From positions 1-54,347 of the forward strand of contig JANYJB010000102.1 of NCBI GenBank assembly GCA_025361935.1: a stretch of 54,347 nt of DNA, in the 5' to 3' direction. Origin of the DNA: Verrucomicrobiota bacterium. Its GTDB lineage: Bacteria; Verrucomicrobiota; Verrucomicrobiia; Opitutales; Opitutaceae. A program made the translations under genes and the position numbers. The stretch's first letter is position 1; the number at the start of each line of letters is the position of its first letter. This document shows positions 36,785 through 45,829 of this stretch, piece after piece. Below the pieces are notes generated by a model. The model saw nothing but the letters and a program-made list of their open reading frames with translations, did not search any database and was not told the DNA's origin.

Positions 36785-38419
36785 ATGAGCCTTCCCTCCA
36801 ACACCCGCCTCCCGCCGATTCTGGCATGGATGGCCGCCGGGTTGCTGCTCATCGCCGCCGCCTGGGTGGTGCCGGTCAACCTCAATTCGGTCACGCCTCC
36901 TCTGCTCAAGGCCGCCGGCGAAGGCACGCCGTCGGTGGCCCGTCTTGGGCGCGACCTGCTCGACTCCGAAAAATCCGGCCCCGCCGCGCTTGTGCTGGCC
37001 GCCGTGCGCAGCCTGAGCGATCCGCAGGGTGATTCTCTGTCGGCGGCGATCGACCGTGTCGCGCAACGCCGTCCCGAACTCGTGCCCTGGGGCGGCTGGG
37101 ATCCATTTCTCGATCCGCTTTTCAATCTCAAGGACAACGCTGGCCACCGTGAGAGCACGCCCGTCCTCACGTTTTTTATCACCGAAAAGGCCCGCACCGG
37201 CCTGCGCGATTATCTCTCCAACTCCCGCTCGGACGGCGTGCAGTCGTGGCTGAAGCTGCGCACGCTCGCCAACACCGGGCGCTTCGTCCCCGCCAACAAA
37301 CCCGGCGGACAAGCGCTCGACGCGGTCATTTTGCTCGGGGCGCTGCTTTATCAGGGCGAACATTTTTCCACGCCGTTGCAGCGCGAACTGCGCGGTCTCG
37401 CCGAAACCGCCGTGGAGCAGAAAGCCCTCGGCGACCTTGAGCCCGTGTGCATCGATCTGCTTTCGCTCGGGCGACGCCTCAACTGGCTTCAGCTCTGCGA
37501 ACTCCTGCGCGTGACCGACAGCACGAAGGCCGTCGGGGAATTCGCCCAGCTCGCCCGCGCCACGCCCGACGATCTTCCGATCATCTATGGCGCCGCGCTG
37601 CTATCCGGCTCCGCCGACCGTGTGGCGACCTACCTGCTGCGTTATGGTTACGCCGGCATGGCCGATCTGAAGCTCGCCCTCTCATCGGGCCAGGGCGCGG
37701 TGAACCAGCTCCTGCTGCGTCAGGTTCCCGTCAACCGCCAGCCTTCGCCCTCGTTCGGCCCGGCGACCTTGCTGGCGTTGCTGTATCCCAAGCTGGCGCT
37801 TGCGGCCAAGTATCTCGGGTTTCTCTTGGGAGCTTTTTGTCTTTTTCGCGGTCTTGATCGTGTGCTGTTCGATCCGCGGTTGGACGCGGCCACGCATCCT
37901 CACGTCAAAAGCGGCGTGCTTGCGGTGCTCACCGCCGGCATGCTCGTCCTCGCCACGGAACCCTTCCTGCTCAAACCTGCGCCACCCTCCGAATTTCAGA
38001 TCAAACTCACCGTTCCCGTCCTCGCCAACATTTCCGATCCCGCCTCGCTCACCCACGTCGAAAACACTTTCACCATGGACACATCAACCCTCCTCTCCAT
38101 CGGCTTCTTCGCCCTCCTCCAGGTCGGCATGTATCTGCTCTGTCTCGCCAAGATGCGCGAGATCGACCTCCAGCAGGTTCCCGCGTTGCTCAAGCTCCGC
38201 CTCATGGAAAACGAAGAAAACCTCTTCGACGGCGGCCTCTACATCGGCATCGCCGGCACCGCGACCGCGCTCGTGCTTCAGGTGCTCAAGGTCATCGAGC
38301 CCAATCTGCTCGCCGCCTACTCGTCCAATCTCTTCGGCATTACCTGCGTCGCGCTCGTGAAAATCCGCCACGTGCGTCCCTTCAAACGCCGCCTCATCCT
38401 CGAAAGCCAGACCTCCTGA
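36785..38419 (+). CDS. Multi-helix membrane protein of unknown function
   Basis: 544 aa from ATG 36785 (MSLPSNTRLPPILAW). One N-terminal membrane helix (ILAWMAAGLLLIAAAWVV), then about 300 soluble helical residues (for example SLSAAIDRVAQRRPELV and AVILLGALLYQGEHFS), then helices at YLGFLLGAFCLFRGL and GVLAVLTAGMLVLATEPFLL, and in the C-terminal part LSIGFFALLQVGMYLLCLA and LYIGIAGTATALVLQVL. Not recognised. The coiled-coil gene begins 40 bases downstream on the same strand and is probably its partner. Confidence 0.75.
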   Translation: MSLPSNTRLPPILAWMAAGLLLIAAAWVVPVNLNSVTPPLLKAAGEGTPSVARLGRDLLDSEKSGPAALVLAAVRSLSDPQGDSLSAAIDRVAQRRPELVPWGGWDPFLDPLFNLKDNAGHRESTPVLTFFITEKARTGLRDYLSNSRSDGVQSWLKLRTLANTGRFVPANKPGGQALDAVILLGALLYQGEHFSTPLQRELRGLAETAVEQKALGDLEPVCIDLLSLGRRLNWLQLCELLRVTDSTKAVGEFAQLARATPDDLPIIYGAALLSGSADRVATYLLRYGYAGMADLKLALSSGQGAVNQLLLRQVPVNRQPSPSFGPATLLALLYPKLALAAKYLGFLLGAFCLFRGLDRVLFDPRLDAATHPHVKSGVLAVLTAGMLVLATEPFLLKPAPPSEFQIKLTVPVLANISDPASLTHVENTFTMDTSTLLSIGFFALLQVGMYLLCLAKMREIDLQQVPALLKLRLMENEENLFDGGLYIGIAGTATALVLQVLKVIEPNLLAAYSSNLFGITCVALVKIRHVRPFKRRLILESQTS

Positions 38420-38459
38420 TCCTTTTCGCGCAACCGCAGGGTTCATCCCGCCCGGTGCC

Positions 38460-39809
38460 ATGAACAAGACCCTCCTTCTCATCATCTGCGACTTCCTGCT
38501 GCTGAACCTGCTCGCCCTCACCAACTGGGAGAAGGCGATGCCTGCCAGCCCGCAGCTCAAGCCAGTGAAGGCGGCGCCGGCCGCCAACGCCGCGACCAAG
38601 GACGACGACATCGTCTCCGTGATGAAGCTTTCGCTTCAGGACGAGCAGGCTCGGCGCGAGCAACTCTCGCAGAAACTCCAGACCACCGAGACGACGCTCC
38701 AGCAACGCGAGCAAAACCTCACGCAAGTTTCCTCCACGCTGGCCGAGACGCAGAAGACCGCCGCCGATCTTTCTCAAAAATACGCCGCCGCCTCCCGCGA
38801 CGCCACCATGACGAAGGAGCAGCTCGCCCAGCTCCAGGCCGAGGCCGAGCGCCAAAAAAAGCTCCTCGCCGAACTCGAAAAACAGCAGGCCGAGGCCCGC
38901 GAAAAAATCGAGAACCTCAACGTCTCGGTCAAAGTCGCCGAGCAAGAGAAACAGATGCTCCGCGCCACCGCCGACAGCCTGAAGGTCCAGGTCGAGGCCG
39001 AGCGCCAGGAGCGCCTCAAGGTGCAGGAGACGACCACGCAACTCGCGCAGGGCGTCGGTCAGCTTGCGGAAAGCTCCACCGCGCTCACCAAGGAAATCCG
39101 CGACAACCGTCCGATCAACGTCAACGTCCTCTTCAACGACTTTCTCGCCAACCGCGTGCAGACCACCTTCACCGGCACTCGTCCGGGACTCTTCGGCACC
39201 AAGACGGAGAGCACCGCGACCAAGACTGTTTTTGTGACCGATGGACATGACACCTTCGCGCTGGTGCATCTCAACGACACGCCCTTCGACCTGATCGGCC
39301 CCGCGTGGGATTGGAAAACGCTCAAAGCCGAGTTCAGCAGCGACACCTACCAAACCGACTCGACCGCGTTGGTGTTTCTTGCGATTGATCCGCGGGTGGT
39401 GGCGCTCCCAGTGACGGCGGCTCAGGTCGCCGCCTTGGGCGTGAAACCCTACAAGACCGTGCTGGAGCCCTTTAAATTCACCGACGCGCTGCTCATCTCC
39501 AGCGGAGGCGCGGGCTACGGCGAGGTTCCGTTCAAACTCGACCCGACGAATCCCAGTTACGTGCGCATGGACAACCGGCTTGTGCGCCGGCTTTTTGGCG
39601 ACTTCTCGCCGTCACGCGGCGATCTGGTGATGAGCAAGACCGGCGAGCTGCTCGGCATCATGGTGAACAGCGACTACTGCGCCTTGGTGAACAACTTTCT
39701 GCCGTCCTATACGCTGAAAACTGGCGATGATCTCTCGACGCGACCGACCAGCGGACCGCTGACGGATCTCATCAACCGCCGCCGCGCGCTGCCGTTCCGC
39801 CTACAGTGA
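38460..39809 (+). CDS. Membrane-anchored coiled-coil protein with degenerate protease-like C-terminus
   Basis: 449 aa. N-terminal membrane helix (TLLLIICDFLLLNLLALT), a long coiled coil of about 170 residues (LSLQDEQARREQLSQKLQ through VEAERQERLKVQETT), then a beta-rich domain of about 230 residues. In that domain, GDLVMSKTGELLGIMVNSDY resembles the region around the nucleophile of trypsin-like proteases (GDSGGPLxxxxGxVIGI), but the GDSGG is replaced by GDLVM, so a peptidase activity is not expected. It follows the membrane protein gene by 40 bases. Function unknown. Confidence 0.75.
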   Translation: MNKTLLLIICDFLLLNLLALTNWEKAMPASPQLKPVKAAPAANAATKDDDIVSVMKLSLQDEQARREQLSQKLQTTETTLQQREQNLTQVSSTLAETQKTAADLSQKYAAASRDATMTKEQLAQLQAEAERQKKLLAELEKQQAEAREKIENLNVSVKVAEQEKQMLRATADSLKVQVEAERQERLKVQETTTQLAQGVGQLAESSTALTKEIRDNRPINVNVLFNDFLANRVQTTFTGTRPGLFGTKTESTATKTVFVTDGHDTFALVHLNDTPFDLIGPAWDWKTLKAEFSSDTYQTDSTALVFLAIDPRVVALPVTAAQVAALGVKPYKTVLEPFKFTDALLISSGGAGYGEVPFKLDPTNPSYVRMDNRLVRRLFGDFSPSRGDLVMSKTGELLGIMVNSDYCALVNNFLPSYTLKTGDDLSTRPTSGPLTDLINRRRALPFRLQ

Positions 39810-39823
39810 GGCGGCCGGGCGGC

Positions 39824-40591
39824 TCAGGCGGACGCTGGGCGCAAGTCGCCTTCGCTGAGTTTGCGCCGGAAAAAATCCACCGCCATGCCGAGCGTGAGAT
39901 GGGCGATCTCGGGATCGTAGCGGAAGCCCTCGTCGCGCAAGAAGGCGTGCGCGCCGTTGAACTCGTGCCAGGTGAAATGCGTGCCGGCCGCAGAGAGCAC
40001 GGCGTAAATCATCACGCGGCCCTCGGCGGGGATGTGCGGGTCCTGGCGGCCGAAGATCATGAGGAGTTCGCCTTTGATCTCGGCAGTGCGGGCGAGGGAA
40101 TCGTCGTTCATGCCTTTGCCGAGTCCGCGCTTGTGGAGATCGGTCGGATAAAAACAGACGCCGGCCGGGACTTCCGGGTTCATCGCGGCACGGAAGGCGA
40201 TGTGGCCGCCGATGCAGATGCCCATGACGCCGAGTTTGCCAGTGGAGGCGGGGTGGGTTTTGAGAAACGCGAGCACGGCGCGCGCGTCTGCGTCGTAGGC
40301 GGAGAGTTCCTTTTCAGTTTTGAGGCGGTTGCCCTGATCGGCTCCGGCTTGGTCGTAGGCGAGCACGGTGCCGGCGGGTAGGAACTCGTGGTAAATTTCC
40401 GGGACGACGACGAGGAAGCCGTGGCCGGCGAGAAACGCGGCAGTGCGGGCGATAGGGCCGGTCATCTGAAAAATCTCGGAGTAGAGGACGATGCCGGGAT
40501 AGCGGCCGGGCGCGGCGGGACGAAACAGGAAGGTCCGCATGGGACCGTTGGGCGTGGGGAGGTCGATGGCTTCGGTTTCGCGGAGGGTCAT
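39824..40591 (-). CDS. Dienelactone hydrolase family protein
   Basis: 255-aa alpha/beta hydrolase from the ATG at 40591 (MTLRETEAIDLP). Triad: nucleophile Cys in GVMGICIGGHIA, Asp in FGRQDPHIP, His in NGAHAFLRDE. The cysteine nucleophile and the GxCxGG elbow are typical of dienelactone hydrolases. An upstream open stretch to 41119 in the same frame overlaps the divergent sulfatase-like gene and is not coding. The natural substrate is unknown because no aromatic catabolism genes are nearby. Confidence 0.9.
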   Translation of the reverse strand: MTLRETEAIDLPTPNGPMRTFLFRPAAPGRYPGIVLYSEIFQMTGPIARTAAFLAGHGFLVVVPEIYHEFLPAGTVLAYDQAGADQGNRLKTEKELSAYDADARAVLAFLKTHPASTGKLGVMGICIGGHIAFRAAMNPEVPAGVCFYPTDLHKRGLGKGMNDDSLARTAEIKGELLMIFGRQDPHIPAEGRVMIYAVLSAAGTHFTWHEFNGAHAFLRDEGFRYDPEIAHLTLGMAVDFFRRKLSEGDLRPASA

Positions 40592-40666
40592 GGAATGGAA
40601 AGTCCAGCCGTTGGCGGCGGGCTTGGCAAACCTTGCGCGGGACTGGCCCGCGTCTAGTTTGGCGGC

Positions 40667-41812
40667 ATGGCTTCGGTTGCCTCGCCCAACATTCTCTGGA
40701 TCGTCACGACGCAGTGGCGGGCGCAGGCGTGCGGGTATGCGGGCGACGTGAATGCGCGCACGCCGCATCTCGATGCGCTGGCGCAGCAGAGCGTGAACTA
40801 CGCGCAGGCGGTGACGCCGCATCCCTTCGGACCGTTTGCGCGGGCGGCGATGCTCACGGGAAAGCCTTCGCCGGAGAACGGCGTGCGGGACTACTACGAT
40901 CCGCTGCCTGCGAATGCGCGCACGATTGCGCACGAGATGAGTGATCGCGGCTACGGCACGGCGTTTTTCGGCAAGTGGCATTTGGCGGAAAGAGACCGTC
41001 ATGCGCCGCTGGTGGGGGAGACTCATGCGCGGATGATCGTGCCGCCGGAAGCGCGCGGTGGATTTGGATTTTGGGAAGGATTTGAGAGCGGGTTCCTCTT
41101 GAACAATCCGTGGCTGCATGGCTCACGGCTGCCGGAGCCGGCGCAGTTTTTGGGTTATCAAAGTGACGTCATCTGCGAGCGCACGGCGAATGCCATCGCT
41201 GGATTCTCCCGACCTTGGTTCGCGGTGGTTAGTCTGGAGGCTCCGCATCCGCCTTACGATGCTTCGGCATCAGGAGTGAAGAGACGTCCGGTGGTTTTGC
41301 CGGCCAACGTGCCTGCGTCTGCGGCAGAACAGGCGCGGCGCGAGCTGGCCGGCTATCATGCGCATATCGAGGCGACCGACCGGGCGATCGGGCGGTTGCT
41401 GGCGACGCTATCCGATGATACGGTCGTGGTGTTCACCTCGGTGCATGGCGATATGCACGGGGCGCACGGATTATTTCGCAAGGGTTGGCCGCATGAGGAG
41501 AGCGTGCGGGTGCCGTTTCTTGTGAGGAATGGAAAATCCGCCGGCGTATCGGACGAGCCGGTTTCGTTGATTGATTTGCCGGCGATGACGCTGGCGTGGG
41601 CGGAGGGGCGTGAGTGGCGTTGCGAGCGGGATCACGCAGTGATCTCAATGCCGAGCGTAGTCATGCTGCCTCAACAATGCGACCGAGTCTGGAGTGGCGT
41701 GCGGTCGGCGACGCGGAAGCAAATTTTCAATGCAGACGGGTCGTCTTGGCTGGAGTTCGATCTGACGAACGATCCGTTGGAAATCACCGACCTGACGAAG
41801 AAAAAGGGTTAG
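40667..41812 (+). CDS. Sulfatase-fold protein lacking the catalytic residues (pseudo-sulfatase)
   Basis: 381 aa with the alkaline-phosphatase/sulfatase fold (NILWIVTT, TPHLDALAQQSVNYAQA, GTAFFGKWHLAE, PHPPYD, GLFRKGWPHEESVRVPFLVR). However, the CxPSR formylglycine site reads GPFAR (55-59), with Gly at the Cys position. The first metal-binding aspartates (usually DD or DQ) are Thr and Gln (TTQW, 14-17), and the distal SDHG reads SVHG, with Val for Asp. The GKWH Lys and His are kept. Activity as a sulfatase is therefore unlikely; it may be a binding protein or a new activity. No signal peptide. Its 3' end overlaps the convergent kinase gene by 29 bases. Confidence 0.85.
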   Translation: MASVASPNILWIVTTQWRAQACGYAGDVNARTPHLDALAQQSVNYAQAVTPHPFGPFARAAMLTGKPSPENGVRDYYDPLPANARTIAHEMSDRGYGTAFFGKWHLAERDRHAPLVGETHARMIVPPEARGGFGFWEGFESGFLLNNPWLHGSRLPEPAQFLGYQSDVICERTANAIAGFSRPWFAVVSLEAPHPPYDASASGVKRRPVVLPANVPASAAEQARRELAGYHAHIEATDRAIGRLLATLSDDTVVVFTSVHGDMHGAHGLFRKGWPHEESVRVPFLVRNGKSAGVSDEPVSLIDLPAMTLAWAEGREWRCERDHAVISMPSVVMLPQQCDRVWSGVRSATRKQIFNADGSSWLEFDLTNDPLEITDLTKKKG

Positions 41813-44800
41813 CAGTATGGCCGGGCTTGGAGCCGAAGTGGCGGCGGATGAAGTCGGCAATCTCGAAGAGTTTCACGGGTTTGGTGATAAAGCCGTTCAT
41901 ACCGATTTCGAGGCAGCGGTCGCGGTCGCTGGGCATCGCGTTGGCGGTGAGAGCAACGATGCAGGGCTGGCGGTTGGCGGGCAGGGTGCGGCGGATGCGG
42001 ATGGTTGCTTCCATACCGTCGAGTTCCGGCATCTGCAAATCCATGAAAATGAGATGATAGGGGCGTTCGGTGGCGGCTTTGACTGCTTCCAGGCCGTTGG
42101 CGACGGCGTCGGCCTTGTAGCCCAGGCGTTCGAGGAAGCGCAGGGCGACCTTTTGGTTGACGGGATTGTCCTCGGCGAGGAGCACGGCGAGGGGGAATTC
42201 TTTCGCGAGGTTGAGATTGTCGGCTTCTTTGCCAGCAGGGGTTGCGGAGGACTGGGTGACGAAGAGTGCGTTCAGCGCCCTCGCCAAGGCGAAGGTGCGC
42301 AGGGGCTTGCTGGCCGATGTGAATGGCGTTTGAATCGTCCATTCCGGAAGGGGGAATTGGGCCGAGGGGAGAAGCCCGAGGACGGGAATCTTGCGGCTGA
42401 CGAGGAGTTTTTGCGGGGGCGTGCCGTCGTCGGCGGCGGGAAGTTCGAGGTCGAGGATGACGGCGGATGGGTCGGGGGAGTTTTTCAAAATCCCCACGAG
42501 GGCATCGGTCGAGGTGGCCGCGAGGGTTTCAATACCGGCATTGCGAAAAAAAGTGGTGAGTCGGCGCAGGGATACGGGATTGTCCTCGGCGCAAATCACC
42601 GGGCCCTTGCGCAGGGCATCGGGGAGGGTTGGGGTCGTGGGGGCGCTGTCGCCGACAGCTTCGACTGGCAGGGTGGCAACGAAGGTGGAGCCGCTGCCGA
42701 TGTCGCTGCGCACGCTCATGGATCCGCCCATGAGGGCGCAAAGGCGCTGGCAGATGGCCAGTCCGAGACCGGTGCCGCCGTATTTGCGCGTGATGGATGA
42801 ATCGACTTGGGAGAAGGGTTTGAACAAGCGGTCGAGGCGGTCGGCGGGGATGCCGATGCCGGTGTCGCGCACCGCGATGGCAATCATGCGTTGCTTGGGG
42901 CGAAGCCGCATGGGGTCGGCATCCAAGTCGAGGGAGGCTTCGATGGAAACGCTGCCGCTGGGCGTGAACTTGATGGCGTTGTTGACGAGGTTGGTGAGGA
43001 CTTGGCGGAGCCGGTTGGCGTCGCCGATCAGCATGAGGGGGACGGCTGGGTCGATGTCGTAAACGAGTTCGATTTTGCGGGCGGATGCCTGCACGGCGAA
43101 CAAGTCGAGGGTTTCCTCTATGGAGCTGACGAGTTCAAACGGCTGGTGCTCAATTTCGAGTTTTCCGGATTCGATTTTGGAAAAGTCGAGGATGTCATTG
43201 ATGATGGAGAGGAGAGCCTCGCCGCTGGTGCGGATGGTGCTGACGGAGTCGCGCTGTTCGTGGGTGAGGGGGGTGTCGAGGAGGAGGCTCGTCATGCCGA
43301 TGACGCCGTTCATGGGCGTGCGGATCTCGTGCGACATGGAGGCGAGGAACTCGCTCTTGGTGCGGGAGGCGTTGTCGGCCGCGGCCTTGGCGCGGCGGAG
43401 GGCGTTTTCCGTCTCGACGCGGACGGTGATGTCGGTCCCGACGGCGATGAAGTTTTCGAGGATGCCCTGATCGTTCCGCACGGGCTGGATCTCGAGTTGG
43501 AGGTGGAACTTGCGTCCCGATTTGGAGTAATTGACTACTTCGGTGGAGAGGACGTTACCTTGGGCGATGGCATTTTTGATGAGGCGGAGCGTCTCGCGGT
43601 TGGTCGCGGTGCCGACCATGAGTTCGAGGGGTTTTTTGCCGATGATTTCCTCGAGGCTGTATTCCATGATGCGCTCGAAGGATTCGTTGACCCACTCGAT
43701 GGTGCCGTCTGGCGCGCCGATAAGGACGAGGTTGTCGGTGCGGCTGGCTACGAGGGAGAGCTTGCGGGCGGCGGCCTGGCTTTGGCGGAGGGCCTGCTCG
43801 GATTGTTTGCGTGCGGTGATGTCCTGCAGGGTGCCGACGACGCGGGACGGTTTGCCGGTGGTGTCGTAGGCCACGGTTTTCGAGCGGGAGTAGAACCAGC
43901 GCCATTCGCCGGAGGCGGTGCGCATGCGGTATTCGGGGTCGATGAAGTCCTCGGTGCCGTCTATCTGGCGGGCCAGGGAAACGCGGTATTCCTCCACGTC
44001 GTCGGGATGTATGAGGGCCTGCCAGGCTTCCGGAGTGGAAACCGTGTCCGCCGGCGGGCGGCCCAGCATGAGCGAAAAACCCACGCTGTGCTGGAGTTCG
44101 TTGGTGGCGAGGGCCCACTCGAAGATGCTGATGGAAGTGGCATCGAGGGCGATACGGAGGCGTTCGTCTGAGACCTTCAGCATGGTCTCGATGCGCTGGC
44201 GTTCCTCGTTTTCGGAGCGGAGGAGGCGGTTGGAGAGCTCGGCGGAGGCGAGGCCGGCGCGCGCGGTGCGGGCAAGGTGGATGCTCAGGCCGAGCAGGAG
44301 GGTGATGCCGAGGCCGGCGGCGAGGGATATTTCCGGGAGGGAGCGTTGGTTTTGACGGAGGAAATCCGTCGTGGGCGCCATGACGATGCGAATGCGGCGG
44401 TTTTCCAGCGTAAAGACCGAGGCGAGCGAGAGGGGGTGGTTGGCGGCGCTTTCCAGTGCGGGGATGGAGTCATACAGGTTTTGATCGCCGATGAAGATCT
44501 GGCAGTGGTGATGGAGGGTGATCTTGGTGCGCTGGTCGATGGTCGCGAAGAATTGCTGATAGTTGAACTCGGCGCCGATGAACGCGACCAAGGTGCGGGC
44601 GCGATAGATGGGCGAGTAAATGGCGAAGCCCGGGCCGCGCCCAGTCATGGTGAGCGAACTGGAGACGACGGGTGCGCCGTCGTGGATCGCCAGTTCCAGG
44701 GCGTGAAGCCGGTCCGGCTGGCTGAACTGGTTGAGGCCGATCAACGCCTCGTTGCCGGATGTAGGCCAATACCAGCGGGTCATGCCGTCGGAGGCGATGC

Positions 44801-45725
44801 GCGCGAGGGAGCGCGCGCCGGGGGCGTCGATCATCCAGGTGGCGGCGTCCGCCTCCCACACGGGGGACTCGTTGTCGTTGATCCAGCGGCGTCCGATGCG
44901 TTCAAGCGCGGCGCACTGCCGCTCGAACTCCAGATTGATGGCGCTCGCAAAGCTGTTGATTGCGATCTGGCCGGTAGTGCTCAGGTAAACCGTCTCGCGT
45001 TCGCGCAAGCCGGCCCAGAAAACCAGCGTGAGCAGGCCGCAGATGGCGACCACGGGCAGAGGCAGCCAACTGGGGGCGCCGGTTTGCAGGGCGTAGTGTT
45101 TGCGCCAGGCGATCAGGAGCAGGATGAAGCCGGTAAAGAGGAGAACCAGCGCAATGCTGGGGGGCAGGTTGCTATCGGATCCCCAGCGGTAGGCCACGGG
45201 CATTTTCAAGACATGGCCGAGCAGGATGATGATGCCGATTGCGCCGATGAGCGAGCCCAGCAGCGCAAAGGCGGGGATGCGGCCCGGTTGCGCACGGGGT
45301 ATTGCCAGCCAGGATACAACGGCGCCGGAAAAAGCCAGGGCCAGGGCAACCACAAGAGGCATCGGTTTGTTGCCGAAAACAGGGCTGACGGAAAACAACG
45401 ACGAGATCCACGACTCAAACCCTTGGCCCAAATCCAGCGGGGCGAGAATCAGCGGGATGACCCCGAGCAGGGTGACGACCAGCGCGAGCCATGCGGCCTG
45501 TCGGGAGCCACGTTCCACGGCGATGACCACTGCTCCGAGCATGCCGAAACCGAACATGGCCGAATAATACCAGGCCTCGGGTTCGCTCTGTCCCGTGGCC
45601 GCGATGTCGAACGGGTTGATGGTGTTTAAGAGAGCCAGCACCGCGATAAGGATGCTCACCACCGCGAGAGCAACGACGGCGCGTTGCGTCCAGGACATGC
45701 GGGGTGAATGCACGGGGTGGATCAT
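41784..45725 (-). CDS. Hybrid sensor histidine kinase with two PAS and two receiver domains
   Basis: About 1313 aa from ATG 45725; ATG 45698 (MSWTQRAVVALAV) and 45761 are alternatives. Order: seven or so membrane helices (MASE-like), an extracytoplasmic CHASE-like sensor of about 240 residues (RETVYLSTTGQIAINSF to IVMAPTTDFL), another membrane helix, two PAS/PAC units (FEWALATNELQHSVGFSLML; VNESFERIMEYSLEEIIGKKP), HisKA with SHEIRTPMNG, HATPase with NLVNNAIKF, DTGIGI and GGTGLGL, then receiver 1 (CAEDNPVS, ILDLELP, SKPLR) and receiver 2 (LAEDNPVNQ, MDLQMPELDG, TKPVK). Both receivers keep the acceptor Asp. A GGGTG/CACCC hairpin (45730-45742) lies just before the start. Confidence 0.93.
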   Translation of the reverse strand: MIHPVHSPRMSWTQRAVVALAVVSILIAVLALLNTINPFDIAATGQSEPEAWYYSAMFGFGMLGAVVIAVERGSRQAAWLALVVTLLGVIPLILAPLDLGQGFESWISSLFSVSPVFGNKPMPLVVALALAFSGAVVSWLAIPRAQPGRIPAFALLGSLIGAIGIIILLGHVLKMPVAYRWGSDSNLPPSIALVLLFTGFILLLIAWRKHYALQTGAPSWLPLPVVAICGLLTLVFWAGLRERETVYLSTTGQIAINSFASAINLEFERQCAALERIGRRWINDNESPVWEADAATWMIDAPGARSLARIASDGMTRWYWPTSGNEALIGLNQFSQPDRLHALELAIHDGAPVVSSSLTMTGRGPGFAIYSPIYRARTLVAFIGAEFNYQQFFATIDQRTKITLHHHCQIFIGDQNLYDSIPALESAANHPLSLASVFTLENRRIRIVMAPTTDFLRQNQRSLPEISLAAGLGITLLLGLSIHLARTARAGLASAELSNRLLRSENEERQRIETMLKVSDERLRIALDATSISIFEWALATNELQHSVGFSLMLGRPPADTVSTPEAWQALIHPDDVEEYRVSLARQIDGTEDFIDPEYRMRTASGEWRWFYSRSKTVAYDTTGKPSRVVGTLQDITARKQSEQALRQSQAAARKLSLVASRTDNLVLIGAPDGTIEWVNESFERIMEYSLEEIIGKKPLELMVGTATNRETLRLIKNAIAQGNVLSTEVVNYSKSGRKFHLQLEIQPVRNDQGILENFIAVGTDITVRVETENALRRAKAAADNASRTKSEFLASMSHEIRTPMNGVIGMTSLLLDTPLTHEQRDSVSTIRTSGEALLSIINDILDFSKIESGKLEIEHQPFELVSSIEETLDLFAVQASARKIELVYDIDPAVPLMLIGDANRLRQVLTNLVNNAIKFTPSGSVSIEASLDLDADPMRLRPKQRMIAIAVRDTGIGIPADRLDRLFKPFSQVDSSITRKYGGTGLGLAICQRLCALMGGSMSVRSDIGSGSTFVATLPVEAVGDSAPTTPTLPDALRKGPVICAEDNPVSLRRLTTFFRNAGIETLAATSTDALVGILKNSPDPSAVILDLELPAADDGTPPQKLLVSRKIPVLGLLPSAQFPLPEWTIQTPFTSASKPLRTFALARALNALFVTQSSATPAGKEADNLNLAKEFPLAVLLAEDNPVNQKVALRFLERLGYKADAVANGLEAVKAATERPYHLIFMDLQMPELDGMEATIRIRRTLPANRQPCIVALTANAMPSDRDRCLEIGMNGFITKPVKLFEIADFIRRHFGSKPGHTANPFSSSGR

Positions 45726-45829
45726 TTCTGGGTGTTTCACCCTAAGTCGGGTGCGGAGCATCGCGCAATGGCATTTACAGGGTTCGCGCGGATTACTTTG
45801 GGCGGAACCGAATCTGCGGCCCGGCCGCG

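Noticed and set aside
41784-41812. Overlapping 3' ends of the sulfatase-like and kinase genes as a regulatory antisense device
   Set aside because: A 29-base convergent overlap is common in compact genomes, and nothing in the sequence suggests more than that.
42180-42650. First receiver domain of the hybrid kinase as degenerate
   Set aside because: The acidic pair (AEDN), acceptor Asp (ILDLELP) and Lys (SKPLR) are all present, so phosphorylation remains possible.
42391-43062. Open frames opposite the histidine kinase
   Set aside because: They lie fully within the kinase gene and lack any recognisable domain or start context.
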